A stretch of DNA of 64,000 nt from Mycobacterium sp. 1274761.0. Lineage in GTDB: Bacteria; Actinomycetota; Actinomycetes; Mycobacteriales; Mycobacteriaceae. The stretch is taken from the NCBI RefSeq assembly GCF_001668615.1, contig NZ_LZMC01000113.1:1-64000 (forward strand), read 5' to 3'. Shown piece by piece: positions 38,403-46,453 of this stretch. The notes below the pieces were generated by a model that saw only the letters and a program-made list of their open reading frames with translations, did not search any database and was not told the origin of the DNA. The translations under genes were made by a program, and so were the position numbers. Numbering within the stretch: position 1 is the stretch's first letter; every line of letters begins with the position of its first letter.

Positions 38403-39209
38403 ATGGCAGTCCCCGCTCCCAGCCCCGATGCCCGTGCCGTCGTCACCGGCGCTTCGCAGAACATCGGCGAGGCGCTGGCCACCGAACTCGCGGCGCGCGG
38501 CCATCACCTGATCGTGACGGCCCGGCGCGAGGAGGTTCTGCGGGCGCTGGCCGAGCGGCTCACGGAGTCCTACGGCGTGGTCGTCGAGGTGCGGCCGGTC
38601 GACCTCGCCGACCCCACCGAGCGGACCAAGCTGGCCGAGGAACTGTCCGGCCGCGACATCTCGATCCTGTGCGCCAACGCCGGAACGGCGACGTTCGGGC
38701 CGGTGTCCAAATTGGATCCGGCGGATGAGAAGGCGCAGGTGCAGCTCAACGTCCTCGGTGTGCACGATCTGGTCCTGGCGGTGCTGCCGGGAATGGTGCA
38801 GCGCGGGGCTGGCGGAATCCTGATTTCTGGTTCGGCCGCAGGCAATTCGCCAATTCCCAACAACGCGACCTACGCGGCGACGAAGGCGTTCGTCAATACG
38901 TTCAGCGAGTCGCTGCGTGGAGAGCTCAAGCAAGCTGGGGTGAACGTCACGCTGCTGGCGCCCGGCCCGGTCCGCGAGACGCTGCCCGCCGAGCACGAAC
39001 AGTCCTTGGTGGAGAAGCTGATTCCCGACTTCTTATGGATTTCGACCGAATACACCGCGAAGCTGTCGCTGGATGCGTTGGAGCGCAACAAGATGCGGGT
39101 GGTGCCCGGGGTGACATCGAAGGCGATGTCGGTGGCCAGCGGCTATGCACCCCGCGCGATCGTCAGCCCGATCGTCGGCGCGGTCTACAAGAAACTCGGC
39201 GGCGACTAA
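38403..39209 (+). CDS. cmrA: Short-chain dehydrogenase, mycolate-precursor reductase type
   Basis: 268 residues of the classical SDR fold: VVTGASQNIGEALATELA (cofactor loop), LCANAGTATFGP, LISGSAAGNSPIPNNATYAA then TKAF, giving Ser and the YxxxK active site (YAATK). Position and sequence match Rv2509, the mycobacterial homologue of the corynebacterial CmrA reductase that reduces the beta-keto intermediate at the last step of mycolic acid maturation. That role is established for homologues, not shown here. Divergent from the MFS gene with only 25 bases between starts; a hairpin repeat lies just after its stop. Confidence 0.88.
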   Translation: MAVPAPSPDARAVVTGASQNIGEALATELAARGHHLIVTARREEVLRALAERLTESYGVVVEVRPVDLADPTERTKLAEELSGRDISILCANAGTATFGPVSKLDPADEKAQVQLNVLGVHDLVLAVLPGMVQRGAGGILISGSAAGNSPIPNNATYAATKAFVNTFSESLRGELKQAGVNVTLLAPGPVRETLPAEHEQSLVEKLIPDFLWISTEYTAKLSLDALERNKMRVVPGVTSKAMSVASGYAPRAIVSPIVGAVYKKLGGD

Positions 39210-39218
39210 TTCTTCCCG

Positions 39219-39275
39219 CTAAACGGAATTCCAGCACGCCTCTACTCGCACTATCGGTGCTGGAATTCCGTTTCG
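39219..39275. repeat. 57-base hairpin repeat, copy 2
   Basis: Perfect inverted repeat AAACGGAATTCCAGCAC (39221-39237) / GTGCTGGAATTCCGTTT (39257-39273) with a 19-base loop that includes GCCTCTACTCGCACT. It sits between the convergent stops of the mycolate reductase (39209) and the DUF853 ATPase (39292). Arms, loop length and most of the loop sequence match the copy at 7541-7597. Confidence 0.9.
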
Positions 39276-39291
39276 CGGAGTCCAGCCGTGA

Positions 39292-40863
39292 TCAGCGGCG
39301 GCGGCCGGTGCCGAAGATGCTGCGGGTGATCTCGCGGCCGATGACCGTGCCAGCTGAACGCATGGCGCTCTTGAACGCCGGGCTGGCCATCATCTTCTCG
39401 AACATGCCGGGTTCGGCGGCGTTCTTCGCCGTCGCCGTACCCTCGGCGCTGGCCTCCCCCGGCGCATCGACCGGCGGGGACTCGGCGGATGGCGCCTTCT
39501 CCGGCGGCGCGAGCCGGGCGTTGAGCCGTTCGTAGGCAGATTCGCGGTCGACGGTCTGGCCATACTCCGCCTGCAGCGCGCTGGCCTGCGCCGCAGCCTT
39601 GATCGCGTCGGGTCCGATGGCGCCCATCAGCGACCGCGGGGCGCGCATCCTGGTCCAGGCCACCGGCGTCGGTGCGCCTTTCTCGGACAACACCGTGACA
39701 ACCGCTTCACCGATGCCCAGCGACGTCAGCGCCGACTCCAGGTCGTAAACAGTCGTTTTCGGATACGTGCGGACGGTCTTGGTGAGCGCCTTCTGGTCGT
39801 CGGGAGTGAAGGCGCGCAGGGCGTGCTGGATGCGAGCGCCGAGCTGGCTGAGCACGTCGTTGGGCACGTCGGTGGGCAGCTGGGTGCAGAAGAACACGCC
39901 GACGCCCTTGGACCGGATCAGCTTGACGGTTTGTTCCACCTGCTCGAGGAAGGCCTTAGAGGCGTCGGTGAACAGCAGATGAGCCTCGTCGAAGAAGAAC
40001 ACGAGCTTGGGCTTCTCGAGGTCGCCGACCTCGGGCAGCGTCGTGAACAGGTCGGCCAGCACCCACATCAGGAATGTGGAGAACATGACGGGGCGGGCGG
40101 CCTGATCGCCGAGCTCGAGCAGGCTGATGACGCCGCGGCCCGCGTCGACGCGCAACAGATCCTTGGGCTCGAGTTCCGGTTCGCCGAAGAAGGTGTCGGC
40201 GCCTTCGGCTTCCAGATTGACCAGGGCGCGCAGGATGACCCCCGCCGTCGTCGGCGACACCGCTCCGAGCGCCTTGAGTTCGGGCTTGCCTTCGTCGCTG
40301 GTGAGGTACTGGATGACCGCGCGCAGATCCTTGACATCCAGCAGCGAGAGCCCCTTCTGGTCGGCCCAGTGGAAGATGAGTCCGAGTGTCGACTCCTGAG
40401 TGGCGTTGAGGCCCAATACCTTTGACAACAGGATAGGTCCGAAGCTGGAGATTGTTGCGCGCACGGGCACCCCGATCCCCGACGTACCCAGCGACAGGAA
40501 CTCCACCGGGAAGGCCGTCGGCGTCCAGTCGTCGCCGGTGTCGGTGGCGCGTTGCTGCGTCTTGTCGTTCGCCTCGCCAGGACGCGAGAGACCCGAGAGA
40601 TCGCCCTTGACGTCGGCCATGAGCACCGGAACGCCTGCGGCGGAGAGCTGTTCGGCCATAACCTGCAGCGATTTCGTCTTACCGGTGCCGGTTGCGCCGG
40701 CCACCAGGCCGTGGCGGTTGACGGTGGCCAACGGGATACGCACCCGCGCGGCGGAATCTACGGCACCGTCAACGACGACGGAGCCCAATTCCAGTGCTTG
40801 GCCGACGGCTGTGTATCCGGCTGCGATCTGCTGGGCAGGAGAAGCTGTCGACTCGTTAGCCAT
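39292..40863 (-). CDS. HerA/DUF853-family ATPase
   Basis: 523 residues, Rv2510c position. P-loop GATGTGKTKSLQVMAEQL at about residue 52, Walker B region KLVFFFDEAHLLF and a DVPNDVLSQLGARIQHALRA sensor block are typical of the DUF853/HerA-like helicase-type ATPases. The C-terminal 100 residues are low-complexity then RSIFGTGRRR. Cytosolic; the cellular role is unknown, though related bacterial enzymes translocate DNA. ATG at 40863 is preferred over a longer frame from 41103 that crosses into the divergent orn leader. Confidence 0.9.
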   Translation of the reverse strand: MANESTASPAQQIAAGYTAVGQALELGSVVVDGAVDSAARVRIPLATVNRHGLVAGATGTGKTKSLQVMAEQLSAAGVPVLMADVKGDLSGLSRPGEANDKTQQRATDTGDDWTPTAFPVEFLSLGTSGIGVPVRATISSFGPILLSKVLGLNATQESTLGLIFHWADQKGLSLLDVKDLRAVIQYLTSDEGKPELKALGAVSPTTAGVILRALVNLEAEGADTFFGEPELEPKDLLRVDAGRGVISLLELGDQAARPVMFSTFLMWVLADLFTTLPEVGDLEKPKLVFFFDEAHLLFTDASKAFLEQVEQTVKLIRSKGVGVFFCTQLPTDVPNDVLSQLGARIQHALRAFTPDDQKALTKTVRTYPKTTVYDLESALTSLGIGEAVVTVLSEKGAPTPVAWTRMRAPRSLMGAIGPDAIKAAAQASALQAEYGQTVDRESAYERLNARLAPPEKAPSAESPPVDAPGEASAEGTATAKNAAEPGMFEKMMASPAFKSAMRSAGTVIGREITRSIFGTGRRR

Positions 40864-40969
40864 GCGCCGAACATTACTGGGGCACCCGCCTGCGCGGCAG
40901 GCGTGCGGTGGGACCGGTCGTGCTCCCGCTTGCGGCGGATTGGCTGGCGTGGGCCTACTGTTGATCGCT

Positions 40970-41617
40970 GTGCGTGACGAATTGGTATGGATCGACTGCG
41001 AGATGACCGGGTTGGACCTCAAATCCGACCGGCTCATCGAGATCGCGGTCCTGGTCACCGACGCCGACCTCAACATCCTCGGTGAGGGCATGGACGTGGT
41101 CATCCACGCTCCCGACGAAGCGTTGTCTTCAATGATCGACGTGGTTGCCCAGATGCACGATCGGTCCGGGCTGACGGAGGAAGTCCGGGCGTCGACCGTC
41201 GACGTGCCCGCCGCCGAGGAGCTGGTGCTCGACTACATCCGCGGCCACGTCAAGCAGGCGAAGACGGCCCCGCTGGCCGGTAATTCCATTGCCACCGACC
41301 GCGGCTTCATCGCCCGGGACATGCCGGCCCTGGACGACTATCTGCATTATCGGATGATCGACGTCAGCTCCATCAAGGAGCTGTGCCGGCGCTGGTATCC
41401 GAGGATCTATTTCGGGCAGCCGGACAAAGGGCTGGCGCATCGCGCGCTGGCCGACATCCACGAGTCGATCCGCGAACTGCAGTACTACCGGCGCACCGCG
41501 TTCGTGGCGCCGCCGGGGCCGTCGACCAGCGATATCGCCGCGGTCGCCGCCGAGCTGGGACCCGCGAGCACCAACGGCGAGGGAATGGATTCGGCTGTCG
41601 AGCGCGGGAGCGGCTAG
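40970..41617 (+). CDS. orn: Oligoribonuclease
   Basis: 215-residue DEDDh 3'-5' exonuclease that degrades nanoRNA and pGpG. LVWIDCEMTGLDLKSDRLIE carries the first Asp and Glu, GNSIATDRGFIARDMP the second Asp region, and KGLAHRALADIHESIREL the His-Asp end. GTG at 40970 gives VRDELVWIDCEM and the family length (Rv2511, 215). The Pro/Ala-rich C-terminus after residue 185 is an actinobacterial extension. tRNA-His follows 26 bases later. Confidence 0.96.
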   Translation: MRDELVWIDCEMTGLDLKSDRLIEIAVLVTDADLNILGEGMDVVIHAPDEALSSMIDVVAQMHDRSGLTEEVRASTVDVPAAEELVLDYIRGHVKQAKTAPLAGNSIATDRGFIARDMPALDDYLHYRMIDVSSIKELCRRWYPRIYFGQPDKGLAHRALADIHESIRELQYYRRTAFVAPPGPSTSDIAAVAAELGPASTNGEGMDSAVERGSG

Positions 41618-41643
41618 TATCTACGACGCCGCAGTGCGGCGAT

Positions 41644-41717
41644 GGTGGCTGTAGTTCAGTTGGTAGAGCACCAGGTTGTGATCCTGGCTGTCGCGGGTTC
41701 GAGTCCCGTCAGCCACC
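41644..41717 (+). tRNA. tRNA-His (anticodon GTG)
   Basis: Acceptor GTGGCTG (41645-41651) pairs with CAGCCAC (41710-41716); the extra 5' G at 41644 can pair with C at 41717 as is usual for tRNA-His. Anticodon stem CCAGG/CCTGG with loop TTGTGAT gives GTG. T arm GCGGGTTCGAGTCCCGT. CCA is not encoded. Confidence 0.97.
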
Positions 41718-41726
41718 CCGAGGGAT

Positions 41727-41765
41727 CACACCGCCTCACCTGCATTCCGTAGGTGAGGCGGTGTG
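41727..41765 (+). terminator. Strong hairpin terminator after tRNA-His
   Basis: CACACCGCCTCACCT (41727-41741) pairs perfectly over 15 bases with AGGTGAGGCGGTGTG (41751-41765) around a 9-base loop. CTTCTCTG follows in place of a clean T tract, as is common in mycobacteria. Confidence 0.85.
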
Positions 41766-41957
41766 CTTCTCTGTGCTTCTCCTGGTCCATGAAACGGACC
41801 ATCCAACAACGAACGCCGATCACGTCGTTCCACTACCGCTCAATTGCTCGACAAGCGAGGCGCGCCCGTCGGCGTCGAGGAGTGCGACGCCGGTCTCCTC
41901 GCGATAGGGGTCGCGACGTCGGCGACCGCCTGACAGCGGTGAGGCCGTGGTATCGCC

Positions 41958-43013
41958 CTAGTCGCGCTTGGTCGCGCGGGGCACCGCATCCCGGCGAGAG
42001 GCCCGTAGGCGTGGCGCGTAGCTGAAGAACGCACGGGGCGCGGCGTCGAGGAGTGTTTCCAGCAGCACACTTGCCGGCGACGTGCGATTGGGTGGCGCCG
42101 GAAGTACAAAGGCAGTAGCAGTCCCAGCACTGGTTGAAATCTGGATCGGCGTCCCTGGCGCACCGTAGATGCCGTCGCGGGTGCCCGCGAACATGTCGTT
42201 GATCCATCCGGCGGAGATTGTCTGTATTGCTTCGACGTTTTGCGGAAGCGAGAAGCCGGTAAACAGTTGAGCTGCCTTCTGAATTAGTACGTTTCCACTT
42301 TGCATGGCATCTATGTGGGAACCCCCGACTAGCGAAATTCCCACGAACTGGTTGGGTCGCGCATGGACTAGGTAGCCGCTGACGTCGCCGAGCTGGTTCC
42401 AAAAGTGCTTGGGTTCGGTAATCAGCAGCACCGGTCGGTTGTTGACGCCAGTGAGCTTTGTCAGAGCCGTCGGCAGTGCGTTATCAAGCGAGACCGCGTC
42501 GAACAGCATCACGCCGGCCAAATCCGTGACCGCTCCGTTGTCGACGCAGAACCCGGCGGCGGCTGCGACGAGGCCACCGCCCATGGAGTGGCCGGCGAGC
42601 ACAAAGCGTTGCGGCAGCGTCACGGAGCTGCCCGCCGCCAGGGTCGCGCTGGCGGTGAGTGGCGCCCGGCAACCCGCGAACAGGTCGGCTACCGCGCGAT
42701 GCAACGTCATCTCACCCAACCAGGCGGCCTCGCTGGCGAAGAGGTTCGACGTCAACGACGGGGTGATGACGACGCTATTGGTCTGCTGGGCGAGCACTGC
42801 CGCCGTGTAGCTGTAGAGCGGGGCACTGGCGAGGAAGCCGTGTTGTAGATAGATCAGCCGAGACGGTGTTTCGCGTCCGCTCGGGAAGTACCAGTTCGCA
42901 GGTACGAGGTGCCCTGTTCCGACGGGAAGTTCCAACCTGGATCGCCCGACAGTGACCGTGCTGCCCGGGGGAAGAGTCGGAGGTCCCTCAAGCGCCCTTA
43001 TCAGGCTGATCAC
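41958..43013 (-). CDS. Alpha/beta hydrolase, possibly N-terminally truncated
   Basis: 351 residues. The hydrolase core has LIYLQHGFLASAPLYSYTAA (oxyanion HGF), FVLAGHSMGGGLVAAAAG (nucleophile Ser in GHSMGG) and GGSHIDAM near the C-terminus as the likely His. The only start in frame is GTG 43013, giving ISLIRALEGPPTLPPGSTVT with no signal peptide. The frame remains open upstream for about 28 codons without a start before a TAA. Mycobacterial relatives I recall carry a longer N-terminal part, so this may be a shortened allele. It faces away from the SDR/lipase pair across a 669-base gap. Confidence 0.75.
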   Translation of the reverse strand: MISLIRALEGPPTLPPGSTVTVGRSRLELPVGTGHLVPANWYFPSGRETPSRLIYLQHGFLASAPLYSYTAAVLAQQTNSVVITPSLTSNLFASEAAWLGEMTLHRAVADLFAGCRAPLTASATLAAGSSVTLPQRFVLAGHSMGGGLVAAAAGFCVDNGAVTDLAGVMLFDAVSLDNALPTALTKLTGVNNRPVLLITEPKHFWNQLGDVSGYLVHARPNQFVGISLVGGSHIDAMQSGNVLIQKAAQLFTGFSLPQNVEAIQTISAGWINDMFAGTRDGIYGAPGTPIQISTSAGTATAFVLPAPPNRTSPASVLLETLLDAAPRAFFSYAPRLRASRRDAVPRATKRD

Positions 43014-43682
43014 GACGGTGAAGACGATGCCAGATGGGTGGGCTTCCCGCGTAAGTGCCGATCGGATCGAATCGCGGCGAGCCGAGAGTTGTTACGTAGC
43101 AACATGTTACCTACTCCTAATTGTGCGCGGAAGCAAACCTCTCGACGGGCGGCAGAGGCGTTGGCCGTCGTGCCGGTCGCTGTCAGGCAGCCCTGCATCT
43201 GACGCGTAATCATCGCTTCTTCGCAGCAAAGTATCAAGTAGTTGCGATTAATCTGGATAACCCGATTCCCGCGCGACTCCTCGAGGCTTGAACAATCAGC
43301 GCTGATTCAACTAACCCTTGGTATGAATCCGGAGACTCGAATGGGGCCGGCTGCAACGGAAGTCAGATGCTTACGTCGTAATGCCGACCATTCCCGTCTT
43401 CACCTATCAAAGTGAGCGCTTCTCGAGCTCTCTGCAAACCCGTCTTATCACGATGAGAAACTTCTGGCTCAACTGTTCGGCAAACCGGCTGTTCAAATGC
43501 CTTGCGTGCGAAGGAAGTCCTGGCCAGCGTCTGAGCCGGCCTTTCAACTTCCTGCCCCATCGTTGACGTTGCAATAAGCCACCCCCCAACCTGAAACCTG
43601 CGGTGGCGGTCCATTGCTGCCGATCGGAAAGCATCAACGACGAGGATATTTGCCTCTCAACGACAGAGAGCGATCATCTCCC
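43014..43682. other. Divergent 669-base gap without a convincing gene
   Basis: Visibly more A/T-rich than the flanking core genes. Short open frames (60-85 codons) on both strands show no domain or consistent codon bias and I leave them out. It must contain the promoters for the alpha/beta hydrolase and the SDR. Its right part (43455-43592) matches a segment upstream of the P450 gene. Confidence 0.6.
43455..43592 (+). promoter_or_regulatory. Conserved upstream element, copy A (before the SDR)
   Basis: Matches 51535-51671 base for base without gaps from the GAGAA at its start through GGCCTTTCAACTTC (copy A 43538-43551) and CGTTGACG (43561-43568). A spacer of 19 bases then leads to AACCTGA (18 in copy B). 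Overall identity by eye is roughly 55-60 percent, rising to over 70 percent in the last 60 bases. TTGACG could be a -35 hexamer, but no clear -10 is seen. Confidence 0.6.
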
Positions 43683-44603
43683 ATGTCAGCAAGGAAGTGG
43701 ACCGAGGCGGATGTGCCCGACCAGACAGGGCGGGTGGCGATCGTCACAGGCTCCAATACCGGCCTGGGCTTCGACACCTCTCGAGTTCTCGCTGAGCGTG
43801 GAGCCTGTGTGGTGCTCGCAGTTCGCGACACAGAAAAGGGGAAAGCTGCACGGGACCGAATATTGGATACAGCGCCGCGTGCGGAAGTTACTGTTCAGCG
43901 ACTTGACCTGGGCTCCCTGCGATCTGTGCGCGCCGCTGCTGAGGAGTTGTCGGCCGCATACCCACGCATCGACCTGCTGATAAATAACGCCGGGGTGATG
44001 ATTCCGCCGAAGCAGGTGACACCGGATGGCTTCGAATTGCAGTTCGGCACAAACTATCTCGGTCATTTCGCCCTCACCGGGCTTCTACTAAACAATGTAG
44101 TGCCGGTCAATGGTTCACGGGTCGTCGTCATCAGCAGCAATGCTCACAAGCTCGGCGGTGCAATACATTTCGATGATCTGCAGTGGGAGCACCGGTACAA
44201 CCGCGGCGCCGCCTATGCTCAGTCGAAGCTGGCCAACCTGATGTTCTGCTATGAACTGCAGCGGCGGTTGGCTGCCGCCGATGTGCCCACCATCGCGGTT
44301 GCCGCCCATCCTGGGTATACCGATTCCGAGCTGATACGCCACGTGTGGAAACCGGTCGTACCGCTGATGAGGCTGTTCGGTCCAGTTGTGGGACAGGATC
44401 CAGCGAAAGGGGCACTGCCTCAGTTGTTGGCGGCCACTGATCCTCAGGTGCGTGGGGGTCAGTACTGGGGTCCGCGCGGACTATTTGAACTCAAGGGCTA
44501 TCCGAAGCTGGTGACAGCGAGTGCCAAAGCCCGCGACGAGGCCGTCCAGAAGCGACTGTGGACCGTAGCTGAGGAACTCACCGGCGTCACCTATCCTGTC
44601 TGA
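43683..44603 (+). CDS. Short-chain dehydrogenase/reductase (retinol-dehydrogenase-like)
   Basis: 306 residues: VAIVTGSNTGLGFDTSRVLA (TGxxxGxG), DLGSLRSVRAAAEEL, DLLINNAGVMIPPK, FGTNYLGHFALTGLL, VVVISSNAHKLG (Ser) and AYAQSKLANLMFCYEL (YxxxK). This pattern is that of the Rv0439c/WWOX-like SDR subgroup acting on lipid or retinoid-like alcohols with NADP(H). The ATG at 43683 gives SARKWTEADVPDQTGR. The stop overlaps the next gene start (TGATG), so the pair is cotranscribed. Confidence 0.9.
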   Translation: MSARKWTEADVPDQTGRVAIVTGSNTGLGFDTSRVLAERGACVVLAVRDTEKGKAARDRILDTAPRAEVTVQRLDLGSLRSVRAAAEELSAAYPRIDLLINNAGVMIPPKQVTPDGFELQFGTNYLGHFALTGLLLNNVVPVNGSRVVVISSNAHKLGGAIHFDDLQWEHRYNRGAAYAQSKLANLMFCYELQRRLAAADVPTIAVAAHPGYTDSELIRHVWKPVVPLMRLFGPVVGQDPAKGALPQLLAATDPQVRGGQYWGPRGLFELKGYPKLVTASAKARDEAVQKRLWTVAEELTGVTYPV

Positions 44604-45499
44604 TGCCGAACAGCCAGGAGTTTCATGCCGACTTGCGGGGGATTTCGCGTGTGCTGCCCGGCGGACCCTACACTCGCCGCACTCTGCCCGTTATTCGCAC
44701 GCTCACGAGATTACAGGGATTGCGTTTCTCGAAGAATGTCGAAGTGGTGGCCCTGCCCAGCGGGATCAATGTTCGTCTGCACCGACCTCAGAACACTGAC
44801 AGCACGGACGCCGCGCTGCTGTGGATCCACGGTGGCGGATACGTCATCGGATCGGCAGCGCAGGACGACCGGCTGTGCCGCCGCTTCGCGCACCGGCTAG
44901 GCGTCCCTGTCGCCGCCGTCGATTACCGCCTCGCGCCTAGACACCCTTATCCGGCTGCCTTGGAGGACTGCTATGAAGCGTTTGCGTGGCTGACTCGCTT
45001 GCCCGGCATCGATCCCGCGCGGGTCGCCATCGGCGGCGCAAGTGCCGGCGGCGGCCTGACGGCGGCGCTCGCGCTACTGGCTCGCGACCGCGGCGAATTG
45101 GTGCCGCTATTTCAGCTCTTGGTGTATCCGATGGTGGATGATCGCTCCAGCGATCGCCCCGGCATCAGAGATCGGCGTTATCGGCTCTGGAGCCCCAACA
45201 GCAATCGATTGGGATGGACCGCTTATCTACGCGGCGCCGATCCGCAAATCGCCGTGCCCGCGCGGCAGATCGATCTCTCTGGCCTACCGCCGGCGTGGAT
45301 CGGCGTTGGCACCCTGGATCCGCTGCACGACGAAAGTGTCGAGTATGCACGCCGCCTGGAAAGCGCTGGCGTGCCATGTGATATCGACGTCGTTATCGGC
45401 GCTTTCCACGGATTCGACATTGTCGCACCAACTGCCGGAGTATCACGTGCATTCTTCGACCGCCAGTGCGAGGTTCTGCGAAAGACATTCGCAAGCTGA
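44603..45499 (+). CDS. Alpha/beta hydrolase, hormone-sensitive lipase (LipH/LipN-like) family
   Basis: 298 residues. Oxyanion motif HGGGYVIGSAAQDDRLCRR, VAAVDYRLAPRHPYPAALED, nucleophile IGGASAGGGLTAALAL (Ser in GASAGG), the acid in GTLDPLHDE and the base in AFHGFDIVA: a complete Ser/Asp/His triad of HSL-type esterases. No signal peptide. Start ATG 44603 overlaps the SDR stop, so an ester substrate or product shared with the SDR is likely. Confidence 0.92.
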   Translation: MPNSQEFHADLRGISRVLPGGPYTRRTLPVIRTLTRLQGLRFSKNVEVVALPSGINVRLHRPQNTDSTDAALLWIHGGGYVIGSAAQDDRLCRRFAHRLGVPVAAVDYRLAPRHPYPAALEDCYEAFAWLTRLPGIDPARVAIGGASAGGGLTAALALLARDRGELVPLFQLLVYPMVDDRSSDRPGIRDRRYRLWSPNSNRLGWTAYLRGADPQIAVPARQIDLSGLPPAWIGVGTLDPLHDESVEYARRLESAGVPCDIDVVIGAFHGFDIVAPTAGVSRAFFDRQCEVLRKTFAS

Positions 45500-45569
45500 A
45501 AGTTCCCGGGGCCTTTAATCATCCGAACACCGATCATTGAGATTCGAGGGCATCGCCGTTACATCTAAT

Positions 45570-45857
45570 CTACTGAGCGGCGAAGTAGAGGCCCAACAGG
45601 AAGCCGAAGAGTGCGATCAGCCATGCCGTTGTCGTCGCCTTAAGCCACGTAGGCGCCCGCTGGACTTCCATGAAGTACCAGATCACCAGTTGTGTTTTCA
45701 CCGCCGCGATTAGCAGCACGACCACGGTGACAGAGGCGTTGAGGTGGTGTGTCCCGCCGCCGTCGCGGGCGGTCAGCCACGACACGACGGTGACCGCCGT
45801 GAGCAGTGCCCACACATAGATCAGCGAGTTGCGCAGATACGTCGCCACACCTATCAC
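45570..45857 (-). CDS. Cytochrome c oxidase subunit IV-like small membrane protein
   Basis: 95 residues with three hydrophobic helices (LIYVWALLTAVTVVSWLTA, VTVVVLLIAAVKTQLVIWYF, AWLIALFGFLLGLYFA). The middle stretch KTQLVIWYFMEVQRAP matches the (K)xxLvxxyFMhl/ev pattern of CyoD/NorF/COX4-type subunits. GTG at 45857 overlaps the subunit III stop (GTGA); GTG 45848 is an alternative. It is the last gene of a four-gene membrane-protein run. No subunit I or II is present in the window. Confidence 0.82.
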   Translation of the reverse strand: MIGVATYLRNSLIYVWALLTAVTVVSWLTARDGGGTHHLNASVTVVVLLIAAVKTQLVIWYFMEVQRAPTWLKATTTAWLIALFGFLLGLYFAAQ

Positions 45858-46453
45858 CTCGTTAAATACAGCAGCGCGAACAGGATCAACCACAGGATGT
45901 CGACCATGTGCCAATAGGTGGCACCGGTTTCCACGAATGAGATTCGGGGTTTTGCTGGTCCGCGCAGGTTGCGGATGACAAAGCAGAGGATCACCAGGCC
46001 GAGGAGCACGTGGCACAGGTGCAGTCCTGTCATCACGTAGTAGTACATGAAGAACAGGTTGGTTCCCGGGGTCATGCCGGCGGTGATTTCCGGGATGTAC
46101 TCGAACAGCTTGAGCAACGGAAAGGCCGCACCGCAGGCCAAAGCGACGCCGAACAGCCGCAGTGCATCCGCGGTCTCTCCGGCGCGCGCCGCTGCCGTGC
46201 CCAGGGCGACGAATAGCGAACTGGTCAACAGCACGAAGGTGTTTACGGCACCTATGTTGAGGTTCAGCTGTGCCTGGCTGTGCAGAAATTCTGCCTGGTC
46301 TCCGCCGCGATAGAACATGTAGCCCACGAAGTAGACGCCGAAAATGAGCAGGTCACCGATGACGAAAAACCACATGCTCGGATCACCGGGGACGTGTCTC
46401 CGGACTTCGATATCGTGTGTGGCGGCGCTGAACTGCTCTGAGACCTTGGTCAT
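45854..46453 (-). CDS. Heme-copper oxidase subunit III (NorE/CtaE-like), orphan
   Basis: 199 residues with five hydrophobic helices. Family blocks: PGDPSMWFFVIGDLLIFGVY, LNLNIGAVNTFVLLTSSLFV, FFMYYYVMTGLHLCHVLLGL (HxxHxxxG-like) and ETGATYWHMVDILWLILFAL (the YWHxVDxxWxxxf signature). It is of the short five-helix NorE/caa3 type. ATG at 46453 overlaps the upstream gene stop (ATGA). Without a neighbouring catalytic subunit it may assist another oxidase or NO reductase encoded elsewhere, or have a new role. Confidence 0.88.
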   Translation of the reverse strand: MTKVSEQFSAATHDIEVRRHVPGDPSMWFFVIGDLLIFGVYFVGYMFYRGGDQAEFLHSQAQLNLNIGAVNTFVLLTSSLFVALGTAAARAGETADALRLFGVALACGAAFPLLKLFEYIPEITAGMTPGTNLFFMYYYVMTGLHLCHVLLGLVILCFVIRNLRGPAKPRISFVETGATYWHMVDILWLILFALLYLTR

